This document shows positions 1 to 8,143 of a DNA stretch of 64,000 nucleotides, piece by piece (the first letter of the stretch is position 1; the number at the start of each line of letters is the position of its first letter). A model generated the notes under the pieces. The model searched no databases and was not told where the DNA came from. It was given only the letters and a program-made list of their open reading frames with translations. Source of the DNA: Cyclobacteriaceae bacterium (GTDB taxonomy: Bacteria; Bacteroidota; Bacteroidia; Cytophagales; Cyclobacteriaceae); assembly GCA_016786585.1 (NCBI GenBank), contig JAEUUI010000006.1, positions 1 through 64,000 of the forward strand, in the 5' to 3' direction. A program made the position numbers and the translations under genes.

Positions 1-110
1 AACTCTCCCTGTGAATCGTTCTTTTTGCCACCAAGCCCTAATAAACCACACGCGCTTGCAGCGACTCCGGCCAGGATGAGAAGACATTTTGAAGCAACCG
101 ATCTGTTCAT
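1..110 (-). CDS. gldK: GldK/PorK-like T9SS lipoprotein, N-terminal fragment
   Basis: Partial gene that runs off the left edge; 36 N-terminal residues are readable from an ATG at 110. They form a lipoprotein signal peptide with a lipobox ending in Ala-Ser-Ala-Cys (Cys21), then a Gly-rich stretch and a Ser-Gln-Gly-Glu segment. GldK/PorK proteins are outer-membrane lipoproteins that form the periplasmic ring of the type IX secretion system. In known Bacteroidota operons porP/sprF precedes porK/gldK, and here a PorP-family gene lies 130 bases upstream on the same strand. The family call rests on this synteny plus the lipoprotein start; the catalytic-like FGE-sulfatase fold of GldK is outside the window. 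GldJ or another lipoprotein is the alternative. Confidence 0.6.
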   Translation of the reverse strand, partial: MNRSVASKCLLILAGVAASACGLLGLGGKKNDSQGE

Positions 111-240
111 ATTCTATAGTTCAATTTCCAGTATGTACGTCTATGTTTGGGGGGAAGACAGGTGTTCCCGAATCTTCACTTTTATAAAAATCGCCTACCA
201 AATTCTACAAAATCTCAAAAAAACCAAAATTATTTGTCGC

Positions 241-1200
241 TTAATGCCTGTAGCGGGGGGTTCGGATGATCTTTTTACCGCTACCCGGGCTTATGGGCAA
301 ATCATAGGTTAACATGAGTTCATGTGAGCTTCCGCTCTTAGCTTGTTTGTCGATGAGGACGATATCTATAGAATAGCCCAATTTCAGCGATTTATCCTTC
401 AAAAGGGCATATCCGAGGATCACGTTCAATGCTTCTGACTGTCTGAACGAAAGGCCGCCCCACATCGTATTGCGGTAGGTGGCGATCGCTCCAAGATCGA
501 ATGAATATTCGTTAAAATCCGTTTTTACGAGGACGGTTGGCATAATCTGAAGGTCGAAACTAACATCGTAGTAGTATCCGGCAGTGAAGTTCAGGTGCCT
601 TTCAAGTGCATTGCGTGATCCGTTTTTTCCAAAGTCGAAGGTTGCGTTCGTGATGTGGTTTACGCCAAAACCCGCATAAAATTTTTCATTACGGTACATC
701 ATTCCGAGCGCCACATCGGGGCGAACCTGAGTTTCTTTACCGTTAATAATAAGATCATCACCTTCCTGAATGTAGCGATACTCTCCGCCATCAACAGTTT
801 GGGCAAAAACACCGAGTTTGATACCGAAGCTGAGCTTGCTTTCGCCAATGCCCAGGTGGTAGGCGTACATAGCCTGAGCCTGGAAATTGTTCAGGTTTCC
901 AAGTTTATCATGCAGGATATAGCCTCCGGCTCCGCTGTTCAATTTATGAATCGGTGCATTAAATGAAATGAATTGTGATGTCGGGGCGCCACGTTCGTCA
1001 AATGAAGACTGGTATCCGAGCCACTGGCTTCGGTGCATGGCAATAAATCGCGAAACGCCATCTCCTCCCGCGGCAGCAGGTGTGATGTAAATGGAGTTGA
1101 ACATGTATTGTGAAAACTGAGCATCCTGTTGAGCAAACAGGGTATGCACACTGGTCAGCGTCAGAAGGCAAAAAATGATATAAAAACCTAGTCTGGACAT
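241..1200 (-). CDS. porP: PorP/SprF family type IX secretion membrane protein
   Basis: A 319-residue outer-membrane protein. It has a signal peptide ending at Ala-Gln-Gln and then the family signature QDAQFSQYMFN, followed by a Pro-Ala-Ala-Ala-Gly segment near residue 40 and alternating beta strands to the C terminus, as in PorP/SprF barrels. Family members work with the T9SS in protein secretion, and SprF assists SprB adhesin secretion in gliding Flavobacterium. The ATG at 1200 is preferred; the codon before it is TTG and would add one residue. The gene precedes the GldK-like lipoprotein gene, matching the porP-porK order. Many PorP-like paralogs exist per genome, but the GldK neighbour makes this copy a good candidate for the core operon. 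Confidence 0.88.
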   Translation of the reverse strand: MSRLGFYIIFCLLTLTSVHTLFAQQDAQFSQYMFNSIYITPAAAGGDGVSRFIAMHRSQWLGYQSSFDERGAPTSQFISFNAPIHKLNSGAGGYILHDKLGNLNNFQAQAMYAYHLGIGESKLSFGIKLGVFAQTVDGGEYRYIQEGDDLIINGKETQVRPDVALGMMYRNEKFYAGFGVNHITNATFDFGKNGSRNALERHLNFTAGYYYDVSFDLQIMPTVLVKTDFNEYSFDLGAIATYRNTMWGGLSFRQSEALNVILGYALLKDKSLKLGYSIDIVLIDKQAKSGSSHELMLTYDLPISPGSGKKIIRTPRYRH

Positions 1201-1242
1201 CAAAACACCAAAAGGAGGATTTAAAGTAAGTTCTTTTTTACG

Positions 1243-1290
1243 ACACTTTCAACGGCCGTGTAATTAAAGTGTAATAAAAAATGACACTTA
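1243..1290. repeat. Clustered ACACTT/AAGTGT repeats upstream of porP
   Basis: Three copies of ACACTT-type sequence lie in 48 bases: ACACTTT at 1243-1249, its complement AAAGTGT at 1266-1272, and ACACTTA at 1284-1290. GTGTAAT also occurs as a direct repeat at 1258-1264 and 1269-1275, an 11-base period close to one helical turn. The cluster sits in the only intergenic space upstream of the porP-gldK operon. A regulator-binding site is an inference from repeat geometry alone. Confidence 0.35.
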
Positions 1291-1313
1291 GTAAAATCCA
1301 AGTAATGAAGGAG

Positions 1314-2090
1314 TTATTTAATCCCGTTAGCCTTCTTGATGTACAGTTCAAGCGCTCCGGTCATCGAGGGTGCGTTAGGCAGCGGGGCCTCGATATCGAG
1401 CAGCAAACCGGCATCCGTTACGGCCTTGGCGGTTGTAGGACCAAACGCAGCAATGCGGGTGTTATTCTGTTTGAAATCAGGAAAGTTTACAAAGAGGGAG
1501 TTAATGCCTGAAGGACTGAAAAAAGCCAGCACGTCATAAAAAACATTTTCGAGATCCGACAGGTTGCTGGCCACGGTGTGGTACATAATCGCCTCGGTAA
1601 AATCGAATCCATTATCCCGTAAAAAGTCAGGGATATCGTTTTTGCGGATATCCGAGCAGGGGAACAGGTATTTCTCGTTCTTATGCTTTTTCAGAATCTC
1701 CAAAAGATCCTGGGCGGTTTTGAGTCCTGTGAAGATTTTACGTTTCCGGATAACGATGTATTTCTGCAGGTAATTAGAAGTTTGCTCCGAAATGCAGAAG
1801 TACTTCATGTCGGCAGGCATTTCGATCTTCAACTCGCGGCAAATATGGAAAAAGTGATCTACTGCGTGCCGGCTCGTAAAAATGATAGCCGTGTAATTGA
1901 GTATTTCGATTTTCTGTTTTCTGAATTCCTTAATGGGTACGGGCTGCACTTCAATAAACGGACGGAAATCAATTTTAAGATTGAATTTTTCGGCCAGCTT
2001 CAGATATGGAGAGTTTTGATCGGTGGGGGCTTCTTGCGTAACCAGAATGCTTTTTACTTTTCGCATTCTGTCGTTCACATGTTCATTCAT
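1314..2090 (-). CDS. hemD: Uroporphyrinogen-III synthase
   Basis: About 258 residues in the HemD fold. This enzyme cyclises hydroxymethylbilane to uroporphyrinogen III in the cytoplasmic tetrapyrrole pathway. HemD is poorly conserved in sequence. The call rests on the N-terminal VKSILVTQ strand, the FTSRHAVDHFF segment, the FFSPSGINSLF segment and the late AAFGPTTAKAV segment, all typical of the bacterial family. It follows the DUF4271 gene on the same strand, an arrangement common in Bacteroidota. The longest frame starts with GTG at 2111, only one base from the upstream stop. ATG at 2090 is chosen, and ATG at 2066, directly before VKSIL, is a real alternative. Confidence 0.85.
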   Translation of the reverse strand: MNEHVNDRMRKVKSILVTQEAPTDQNSPYLKLAEKFNLKIDFRPFIEVQPVPIKEFRKQKIEILNYTAIIFTSRHAVDHFFHICRELKIEMPADMKYFCISEQTSNYLQKYIVIRKRKIFTGLKTAQDLLEILKKHKNEKYLFPCSDIRKNDIPDFLRDNGFDFTEAIMYHTVASNLSDLENVFYDVLAFFSPSGINSLFVNFPDFKQNNTRIAAFGPTTAKAVTDAGLLLDIEAPLPNAPSMTGALELYIKKANGIK

Positions 2091-2111
2091 ATCAGCACGT
2101 AACAAATTCAC

Positions 2112-3203
2112 CTACTTATTTAGTACCTCAATTATGATGAAGAAGGGTATTAATTCGGTGGCACAAATGTACGAAAATAAATGGAAAGCGGAGTGACGCA
2201 CGCGAGAGGCGAGTTTAAAAAAGCCCAACACAATCCACGCACCGAGTATCCACGGCAGTGTTGCAAATAAAAAGTTATAGAATGACTGCCCTTGCCCATG
2301 TAGCACAAAATAAATCAGCAGCACAACTGAAAGAATTCCAATTGTGACGAGTAAAATCCTGACGAAGTTGAAAAAATGATATCCTGCAACTTCCCGAATA
2401 CCAAACAAAACACTAATCAGGTAGATGATAACTATTTTAACGAATAGAAAAATCAGTACATACAGGCTAGTGGTAAGCCATGTGAACACAAGGTTCCAAT
2501 AAGACGCTGTTGAAATGCCTTCGATGCCAAGTCTCACACCGGTAAACCTGATAATGATCATTAAAAAAAGTGCGATCATCAGACTTGTAAAAACATAAAA
2601 CAAAATTGTTGCGCTGGTAACACGGTAATAATAGTGATCATCTTCGCTTTCGCGATTAGAGAACAATCTTCGGATAGAAAAATAATCGGCCGAAAGGCCA
2701 GGGTTGACACGAATAATCGTTACCAGAAAAATGATCAGCACGAGCGCAGCGGTAATTGAAAAATCTCGAAATACGGTTGCCGTTTTCAGATATGATTCCT
2801 CCGGAGCAGTGGCCTGATGCTGAACTTTCGATGCAAGGAACGTTTGCAGATTGTTTTTTGATATCCGTTGATCGCTGTGCAGAGCAATAAAAAAATTCCC
2901 GGCTGCATAGTGTTTTGAAAGACTGTCGATTGACATTTTAAAATCTTTCGCGCCATCCAGCACCACAACTCCGTTAAGCAACATGGCTAGCGGATTTGCT
3001 GACTTTACGATGAGATAATCTGTTTTAAAAGTTCGGACTGGAATTGAGATGTAAACCGAACTTGCATCGCTGTTATCCTGAAAAGGTTTGTATGCAGCGC
3101 TGTCACTGGTGAGCCATGATTCGTTAAGGTCTTTTTTAATAACCCATTGCGCCATTGCCGCATGAGCAAAGAAAACAAACACAACAAACAGCACGACTCT
3201 CAT
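2112..3203 (-). CDS. DUF4271 domain membrane protein
   Basis: A 363-residue protein with a signal peptide (cleavage near Ala-Met-Ala-Gln), a soluble periplasmic segment to about residue 145, then about six or seven hydrophobic helices to the C terminus. The ending SYICATELIPFFII is the typical DUF4271 C-terminal signature. Function is unknown. The gene is upstream of hemD with the stop next to the possible HemD start, so the two are probably cotranscribed, and it is divergent from hemW. This repeated linkage with heme genes hints at a role in tetrapyrrole metabolism or envelope, but that is inference. Confidence 0.85.
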   Translation of the reverse strand: MRVVLFVVFVFFAHAAMAQWVIKKDLNESWLTSDSAAYKPFQDNSDASSVYISIPVRTFKTDYLIVKSANPLAMLLNGVVVLDGAKDFKMSIDSLSKHYAAGNFFIALHSDQRISKNNLQTFLASKVQHQATAPEESYLKTATVFRDFSITAALVLIIFLVTIIRVNPGLSADYFSIRRLFSNRESEDDHYYYRVTSATILFYVFTSLMIALFLMIIIRFTGVRLGIEGISTASYWNLVFTWLTTSLYVLIFLFVKIVIIYLISVLFGIREVAGYHFFNFVRILLVTIGILSVVLLIYFVLHGQGQSFYNFLFATLPWILGAWIVLGFFKLASRVRHSAFHLFSYICATELIPFFIIIEVLNK

Positions 3204-3210
3204 AATCCGT

Positions 3211-3248
3211 CAAAAATATCACGATCGGTTAACAAAACCGTATTTTTG
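3211..3248. promoter_or_regulatory. Divergent -7 elements for DUF4271-hemD and hemW
   Basis: The 56-base gap between two divergent genes holds a perfect Bacteroidota -7 element (TAnnTTTG) on each strand: TATTTTTG at 3241-3248 on + and the same sequence on - at 3218-3211. They point away from each other and would start transcripts a few bases before each start codon. No good -33 TTTG is seen at the usual spacing, so one or both could be coincidental in AT-rich sequence. Confidence 0.4.
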
Positions 3249-3259
3249 AGACACTTTAA

Positions 3260-4387
3260 ATGGCTGGCATTTACATTCATATTCCGTTCTGCAGACAAGC
3301 GTGCTACTATTGCGATTTTCACTTTTCAGTCAATCAGGATGTTAAAGCGGAAATGGTTAATGCAATTGTCCGGGAACTGGTTCTTCAAAAAGATTACCTG
3401 GCAGGCGAACGTATTGAAACCATTTATTTAGGTGGCGGAACGCCTTCACTCCTTGGGCAGGATGAATTGCAAACGTTATTAAACGTGATCCGCGCCAATC
3501 ATAACATTTTATCCGGAGCCGAAATCACACTTGAAGCAAATCCGGATGATCTCACCCCCGAAAAACTGGTACACCTGAAAGCTGCCGGAGTGAATCGTCT
3601 AAGCATTGGAATTCAAACGTTCAATACAGCACGGCTTAAAGCGCTGAACCGCGTGCATGATGAAGCATTGGCTGTTAAAAGTTTTAACGATGCCCGAAGC
3701 GCAGGGTTTGACAACATCAGCATTGATCTGATGTACGCGTTGCCGGAAGAAACGCTTGATGACTGGAAGCACGATATTGAACGCGCGATTGAGCTTGCAC
3801 CCGAGCATATCTCAAGCTATTCACTTACGATCGAACCCAAAACCGCATTCGGTAAATGGGCGGCATCAGGCAAATTAAAACCGGAAAGCGATGACGTTGC
3901 CGCCAAACATCTTGAGATACTGATGGAGGTTCTGCCGGCAGCAGGGTACGAGCACTATGAAATCTCAAACTTTGCAAAACCTGGTTTTCATTCGAAGCAC
4001 AACAGCAGTTATTGGAAAGGACAAAAGTATCTTGGCGTGGGACCCAGTGCGCATTCGTTTGACGGACTTACCCGCCAATACAACATTGCGAACAATCACC
4101 TGTACATTAAATCGCTGAACACGAATATTATTCCACTTGAGAAGGAAATACTCACCCGTGAGAACCGGATCAATGAGTATATTCTCACTTCACTCCGGAC
4201 ATCGTGGGGAACTGATTGCGGCTTCTTGAAAAGCACGTATGGATACGACTTGCCTGCTGAAAACAAGAAGTATCTTTCAGAGCTTTTGGATAAGAAGCTT
4301 ATCACACTTGAGCAAGATGTGCTGAAGCTTACCCCGGCAGGAAAATTATTTGCAGACAAAATTTCTTCCGATCTTTTCGTTGCATGA
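3260..4387 (+). CDS. hemW: Radical SAM heme chaperone HemW
   Basis: A 375-residue radical SAM protein. The cluster-binding motif is at the N terminus (Cys11, Cys15, Cys18 in HIPFCRQACYYCDF), with a GGGTPS motif near residue 54 and the C-terminal HemN-like domain. The fourth residue group YYCDF and the length fit HemW rather than oxygen-independent coproporphyrinogen oxidase HemN, which has a longer N terminus. HemW binds heme and delivers it to membrane respiratory enzymes. The gene is divergent from DUF4271-hemD and overlaps the next gene by four bases (ATGA), so translation is probably coupled. Confidence 0.92.
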   Translation: MAGIYIHIPFCRQACYYCDFHFSVNQDVKAEMVNAIVRELVLQKDYLAGERIETIYLGGGTPSLLGQDELQTLLNVIRANHNILSGAEITLEANPDDLTPEKLVHLKAAGVNRLSIGIQTFNTARLKALNRVHDEALAVKSFNDARSAGFDNISIDLMYALPEETLDDWKHDIERAIELAPEHISSYSLTIEPKTAFGKWAASGKLKPESDDVAAKHLEILMEVLPAAGYEHYEISNFAKPGFHSKHNSSYWKGQKYLGVGPSAHSFDGLTRQYNIANNHLYIKSLNTNIIPLEKEILTRENRINEYILTSLRTSWGTDCGFLKSTYGYDLPAENKKYLSELLDKKLITLEQDVLKLTPAGKLFADKISSDLFVA

Positions 4388-5142
4388 TCATTAAGCTGAT
4401 TTTTGACAACTATTCATACCGGGCTGATGTAAGCAAGCCGCTGGATGTTTCTTTACCCTTAAAAAACGGCTCATCAAATCCGAACTGTTATTGGGCCGAG
4501 CCTGTAAATATGGAAACGATTCGTTCGGGGGATTTTGTGGGAAGCGTACAGGAAGGCGGCAGTGTGAATTATCAAAAACTTACAGTTACTCCGCATGGAA
4601 ACGGAACGCATACTGAATGTTATGGCCACATTTCAGCTGATAATGCAACCATTAATAAGTGCTTGACAGAATTCCATTTTGTAGCGCAGCTTATAAGCAT
4701 CATCCCGGAAAAAATCGCAAATGGCGATCTGGTTATAACCCGGAGATCGATCGAAGAAAAACTTATGGGCACATCTGCACAAGCGGTGATCATCCGAACG
4801 CTTCCGAATGATGACACAAAAAGAACCCGGCAATATTCCGGAACAAACCCTCCTTACCTGCATCATGATGCCGCTAAGTTTCTCGCAGATACCGGGGTTT
4901 TACATTTGCTGATTGATGTTCCGAGTGTTGATCGTGAATCGGATGAAGGAAAATTACTGGCTCACAAAGCATTTTGGCAGTTACCGGACCGCATCCGCAA
5001 AGGCAGCACAATTACCGAACTCATTTTTGTGAATGACACGATTGAAGACGGTCTTTACCTGCTCAATCTTCAGATAACAAGCCTCGAGATGGATGCCAGT
5101 CCATCTAAACCAGTTCTATACAAGCTGACAGAAGTTTCGTAA
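4384..5142 (+). CDS. Cyclase-family metal hydrolase (kynurenine formamidase-like)
   Basis: A 252-residue cytoplasmic protein of the cyclase family, which includes metal-dependent kynurenine formamidases and isatin hydrolases. The metal-binding segment is visible as HGNGTHTECYGH, close to the family HxGTHxDxxxH pattern but with Glu for Asp. The substrate cannot be told from sequence. No other tryptophan-degradation gene is nearby, so kynurenine formamidase activity should not be assumed. The start overlaps the hemW stop by four bases, and the next small gene follows after 20 bases, suggesting one operon. Confidence 0.8.
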   Translation: MIIKLIFDNYSYRADVSKPLDVSLPLKNGSSNPNCYWAEPVNMETIRSGDFVGSVQEGGSVNYQKLTVTPHGNGTHTECYGHISADNATINKCLTEFHFVAQLISIIPEKIANGDLVITRRSIEEKLMGTSAQAVIIRTLPNDDTKRTRQYSGTNPPYLHHDAAKFLADTGVLHLLIDVPSVDRESDEGKLLAHKAFWQLPDRIRKGSTITELIFVNDTIEDGLYLLNLQITSLEMDASPSKPVLYKLTEVS

Positions 5143-5162
5143 TTTCGGGGCACAACCCCCAC

Positions 5163-5531
5163 ATGAGATCGCAAGAAGAGAAGAAGGTGTATATGCTGCT
5201 GAAGTCGGTGATTTTCTACTATCACGGACTGGATGAAGCAGAACGAATTGACCTGGAAAAAACAGCCGAGTCGCTGAATGCCCACGAAGAGTACAAATGG
5301 GCGTTGAGGTTTATAGAAGAAGATTACATCACTTCCTTTGAACGTGCCCGAGAATACCTCAACGAGATTATTGCCGACTATCCCAAAGATAAACGCACCG
5401 AGCTGATCAACATGGTTTGGCAATCGAACAATTTGAAGGGCTACGTTACCGAAATGGAGGCTACCGCAATGTTAAAGCTTGCCAAAGACTGGAACGTACA
5501 GAAAGAATTGATTGAGCTTGTAATGAAGTAG
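5163..5531 (+). CDS. Small all-helical protein, possibly TerB-like
   Basis: A 122-residue, highly charged protein predicted as alpha helices throughout, without signal peptide or membrane segment. The pattern of short amphipathic helices resembles the TerB-like fold, but no diagnostic metal-binding residues are evident, so the family is tentative. It is last in the hemW-cyclase run and its stop lies only three bases from the stop of the convergent caspase gene. The reading frame, codon use and spacing make it a credible real gene of unknown function. Confidence 0.7.
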   Translation: MRSQEEKKVYMLLKSVIFYYHGLDEAERIDLEKTAESLNAHEEYKWALRFIEEDYITSFERAREYLNEIIADYPKDKRTELINMVWQSNNLKGYVTEMEATAMLKLAKDWNVQKELIELVMK

Positions 5532-5534
5532 TTT

Positions 5535-7544
5535 CTACTTCAGATAAAAAATTCCTTTCAGTCTTGCTTCCTCCCACGGCCGCTGCTTGCCACCTGAAAG
5601 CTGCTCCACATTATTCCGTGTATGCATGAAAATATCTTCAATGCGTTGTGAGATTTTCAATTGTTTGATCAGTTCTCCCGTATAAAGGCCATTGGTTCCG
5701 TCACCATCGGAGGCTACTGATCCCGGATCGGTTGCGTATGCGATCAATGTACCGCTCGGTGCATTAATTCGTGCAAGACCCGTTCCGCCACGCTTGCCTG
5801 CCGGGAAAGGATTGTTGCGGCATGCATCAAGAATAATCATGTTGAGACCTTCATCGTTGGCAAACTCCATGGTGTTTGACACCCCGGAAAGCGGAATACA
5901 TTTCTGTTTGACATCAAGATGTGATTGAATATCAGCATCGACCGGCACGAGGTAATTAGCCCCATCGACTTCTATTCCGTGACCGGCATAGAAAAACAAC
6001 GATACGTCAACATCCTGAATGCGGTCGCCAAAGGCATAAATGGCATTTTTAATCGCCTCGTAATTTCCATTTTCGATCGTGGTAACATCGAATCCCAGCC
6101 CTTTCAACGTTGCGGTCATTGCTTTGGCATCGTTCAGTGTGTTCTTCAATTTGCTGGTTGCCGTATAGTCGCCATTGCCAATCACAAGCGCAATGCGTTT
6201 GTTGTATTGCTTGACGTGTTCCGTTGCGGAAGATTTTTGCTGTGACGGCTCACTGTTCAGGTAAAGGTCTTTGCTGATCACCTGCGACTGTGTATTCTGT
6301 GCAGCAACCCGCACACGGTTTTTACCCGGAACAAGGTTGACCATTCCTTTAAAACTTCCGTCCGGGTTTAATTCAGCTTTCTGGTCATTAATCAGAACCT
6401 GAGACATCCTTTCGGTGCCGTCAATCTTACCTTCTACGGTAACAACTGAACCCTGAACGAGCTGTTCACCATAATTACGATTGATGGTTGGATTGATGAT
6501 GCGGATTTCTGCAGGGTTATTTCGCACAACTTCGTAGAGGTAAATCATCCCGCTCACTGTTCCAACCGCCAGAATGCTTCCATCATCCGATAAAGAAATT
6601 GAACTCGGCCGTTCGTCAACGGAAACACTTTCGTTGACTTCGCCTTTGTCGAGGTTCACGACAAAAATGTTTTTGCTGTCGCGGCTATAGTAAAATAATG
6701 TTGATGCAGTGGGGCCCATGGCCAAACCATCCGGACGGTAATGCAACGCCACACGTTTTTTTTCCTGTCCGGTTACCCAATCGTACGCGATGAGCATATT
6801 CCTTCGCTCCGGCTGACGGCCTGGCTGTAAACCGCCTTTGGGAATAAATACTTCCTGCAAGCCGACAACAAAATTGTCAGATCCTTTACTCGCGAATGCG
6901 GAATGAATAACCGAACGCGAGCCGGAGTATTCACCACTTTGAAGTTTTAGTTCGCGCAGGAATTTCTGGTTGATAAATTCCCAGCTGAAGCTCTCACCAA
7001 TGTTGTTGATCGCGGCTAGTTGCTGACCAAAACGATCGAAGCCGAGAAACAACGTATTTTTTAAATCGCCCGTTGATTGAATGCGGGTTTGAGTCATTCC
7101 GGATTTCAGATCAAAAATTTCAATCTGATTATTTTTTTCGAGCACCGTGAGGTAAAGCTGATTGGGATCAAGCGTTACGTAAAGTGGTGAAGGAAATGTT
7201 TGAGGGCCTTTGCTCTCCTCGAACGATGAGAGCGGGTAGGTTGCGAACTGACCGTTTGACCGGACAGCGATGAATTTCTTGTCTTTGTCCAGGAACTCCT
7301 GGAAGATGATTTTACCGGAGGCGGGAATTTTTTTTAAAACATTGGATGATTCCGTTTCAATTAAGGCAAGATTGCCTTTGGCATCATTAGTACCAATAAT
7401 TTTGGAATCTTCTGAGAAGGTAATCCGGTCAACTTCGTTTGATGAGCCGGAAGGAATTTTTTTGTAGGCAGATAAATAAATATCCTGCCCGAGTGCAGAG
7501 GTTACGATTAAAGCTGCAACCAGGCAGGATATAAGACACTTCAT
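5535..7544 (-). CDS. Exported beta-propeller/caspase-like (C14) protein
   Basis: A 669-residue protein with a signal peptide (cleavage after Ser-Ala-Leu-Gly). A WD40-like propeller spans about residues 30-340 and an Ig-like strand region about 350-430. A C14 caspase-fold domain follows from about 445, starting RIALVIGNGDY. The catalytic dyad is intact: His522 in FFYAGHG and Cys575 in IILDACRNN. Such proteins cleave after Arg/Lys or Asp in known relatives, but the substrate here is unknown. The signal peptide places it in the periplasm or outside, unlike intracellular defence caspases. It follows a small outer-membrane barrel gene after one base, so the two are very probably cotranscribed. A differently built paralog lies at 13156-15495. 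Confidence 0.88.
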   Translation of the reverse strand: MKCLISCLVAALIVTSALGQDIYLSAYKKIPSGSSNEVDRITFSEDSKIIGTNDAKGNLALIETESSNVLKKIPASGKIIFQEFLDKDKKFIAVRSNGQFATYPLSSFEESKGPQTFPSPLYVTLDPNQLYLTVLEKNNQIEIFDLKSGMTQTRIQSTGDLKNTLFLGFDRFGQQLAAINNIGESFSWEFINQKFLRELKLQSGEYSGSRSVIHSAFASKGSDNFVVGLQEVFIPKGGLQPGRQPERRNMLIAYDWVTGQEKKRVALHYRPDGLAMGPTASTLFYYSRDSKNIFVVNLDKGEVNESVSVDERPSSISLSDDGSILAVGTVSGMIYLYEVVRNNPAEIRIINPTINRNYGEQLVQGSVVTVEGKIDGTERMSQVLINDQKAELNPDGSFKGMVNLVPGKNRVRVAAQNTQSQVISKDLYLNSEPSQQKSSATEHVKQYNKRIALVIGNGDYTATSKLKNTLNDAKAMTATLKGLGFDVTTIENGNYEAIKNAIYAFGDRIQDVDVSLFFYAGHGIEVDGANYLVPVDADIQSHLDVKQKCIPLSGVSNTMEFANDEGLNMIILDACRNNPFPAGKRGGTGLARINAPSGTLIAYATDPGSVASDGDGTNGLYTGELIKQLKISQRIEDIFMHTRNNVEQLSGGKQRPWEEARLKGIFYLK

Positions 7545-7545
7545 G

Positions 7546-8034
7546 TTACTTTACTTTTCCGAGGATGAAACCGATACCTACGCGGGCTGTAAAAAGTGAC
7601 CCCTCGATATCGCCAAAAGACTGCTGGATGGTAATGCCCGCATCAACGTTGATCGCTTCGGTAATGAAATATTTCGCTCCACCGTTCACACCTACTGAAT
7701 TCAGGCTAATGTCACCGATCGAAAACAGGAATAAGTTGGCACCCACGTATGGCAGAAGCTTAGCATCTTGCGTTAAAAAGTTATACGCACCATAAGGTCC
7801 AATACCTACTCCGGTATCGCCACCCGATGCGAGGATAAGTGCAGTTGCACCAACTTCGATGTTTTGCGTTACATAGTAACCACCTTTTGCATCGAACTGA
7901 CCCATGCCATCAACATCCTTGTATTTTGAAAATGAAAGAGATCCAGAGATGTTGAAATCACCCTTCTCAACCTGAGAAAAGGCTGTTCCGGCAAGAACAA
8001 AAACTGCAAAAACAATAAGTGATAATTTTTTCAT
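7546..8034 (-). CDS. Small outer-membrane beta-barrel protein
   Basis: A 162-residue protein with a clear signal peptide (cleavage after Ala-Phe-Ser) and then alternating hydrophobic/polar strands rich in Gly and aromatic residues. It ends in an amphipathic strand with GFILGK, as in small 8-strand outer-membrane barrels (OmpW/OMP_b-brl type). Function is unknown. The caspase-like gene starts one base after its stop, so the two share a transcript. Whether the barrel anchors or exposes the caspase protein is speculative. Confidence 0.8.
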   Translation of the reverse strand: MKKLSLIVFAVFVLAGTAFSQVEKGDFNISGSLSFSKYKDVDGMGQFDAKGGYYVTQNIEVGATALILASGGDTGVGIGPYGAYNFLTQDAKLLPYVGANLFLFSIGDISLNSVGVNGGAKYFITEAINVDAGITIQQSFGDIEGSLFTARVGIGFILGKVK

Positions 8035-8062
8035 AAAGGGTATTAGTTGTTTAGCCGCAAAG

Positions 8063-8089
8063 AATATAAAGATTTAGAAAACTGTCAAT
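8063..8089 (-). promoter_or_regulatory. Possible promoter of the barrel-caspase operon
   Basis: The 109-base gap upstream of the barrel gene reads, on the minus strand, ATTG near 8089 and about 20 bases later TATTCTTTG. That is a TAnnTTTG-like -7 element with one extra base. The rest of the gap is AT-rich with nothing else recognised. A weak match only. Confidence 0.3.
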
Positions 8090-8143
8090 ACGTGGTATTG
8101 GGTATTTTACTAATCTTTATCGATAATCAACTAAATAGCCTTA

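Noticed and set aside
4384-5142. Kynurenine formamidase of tryptophan degradation
   Set aside because: The fold fits but a Glu replaces Asp in the metal motif and no other kynurenine-pathway gene is nearby; kept only as cyclase family.
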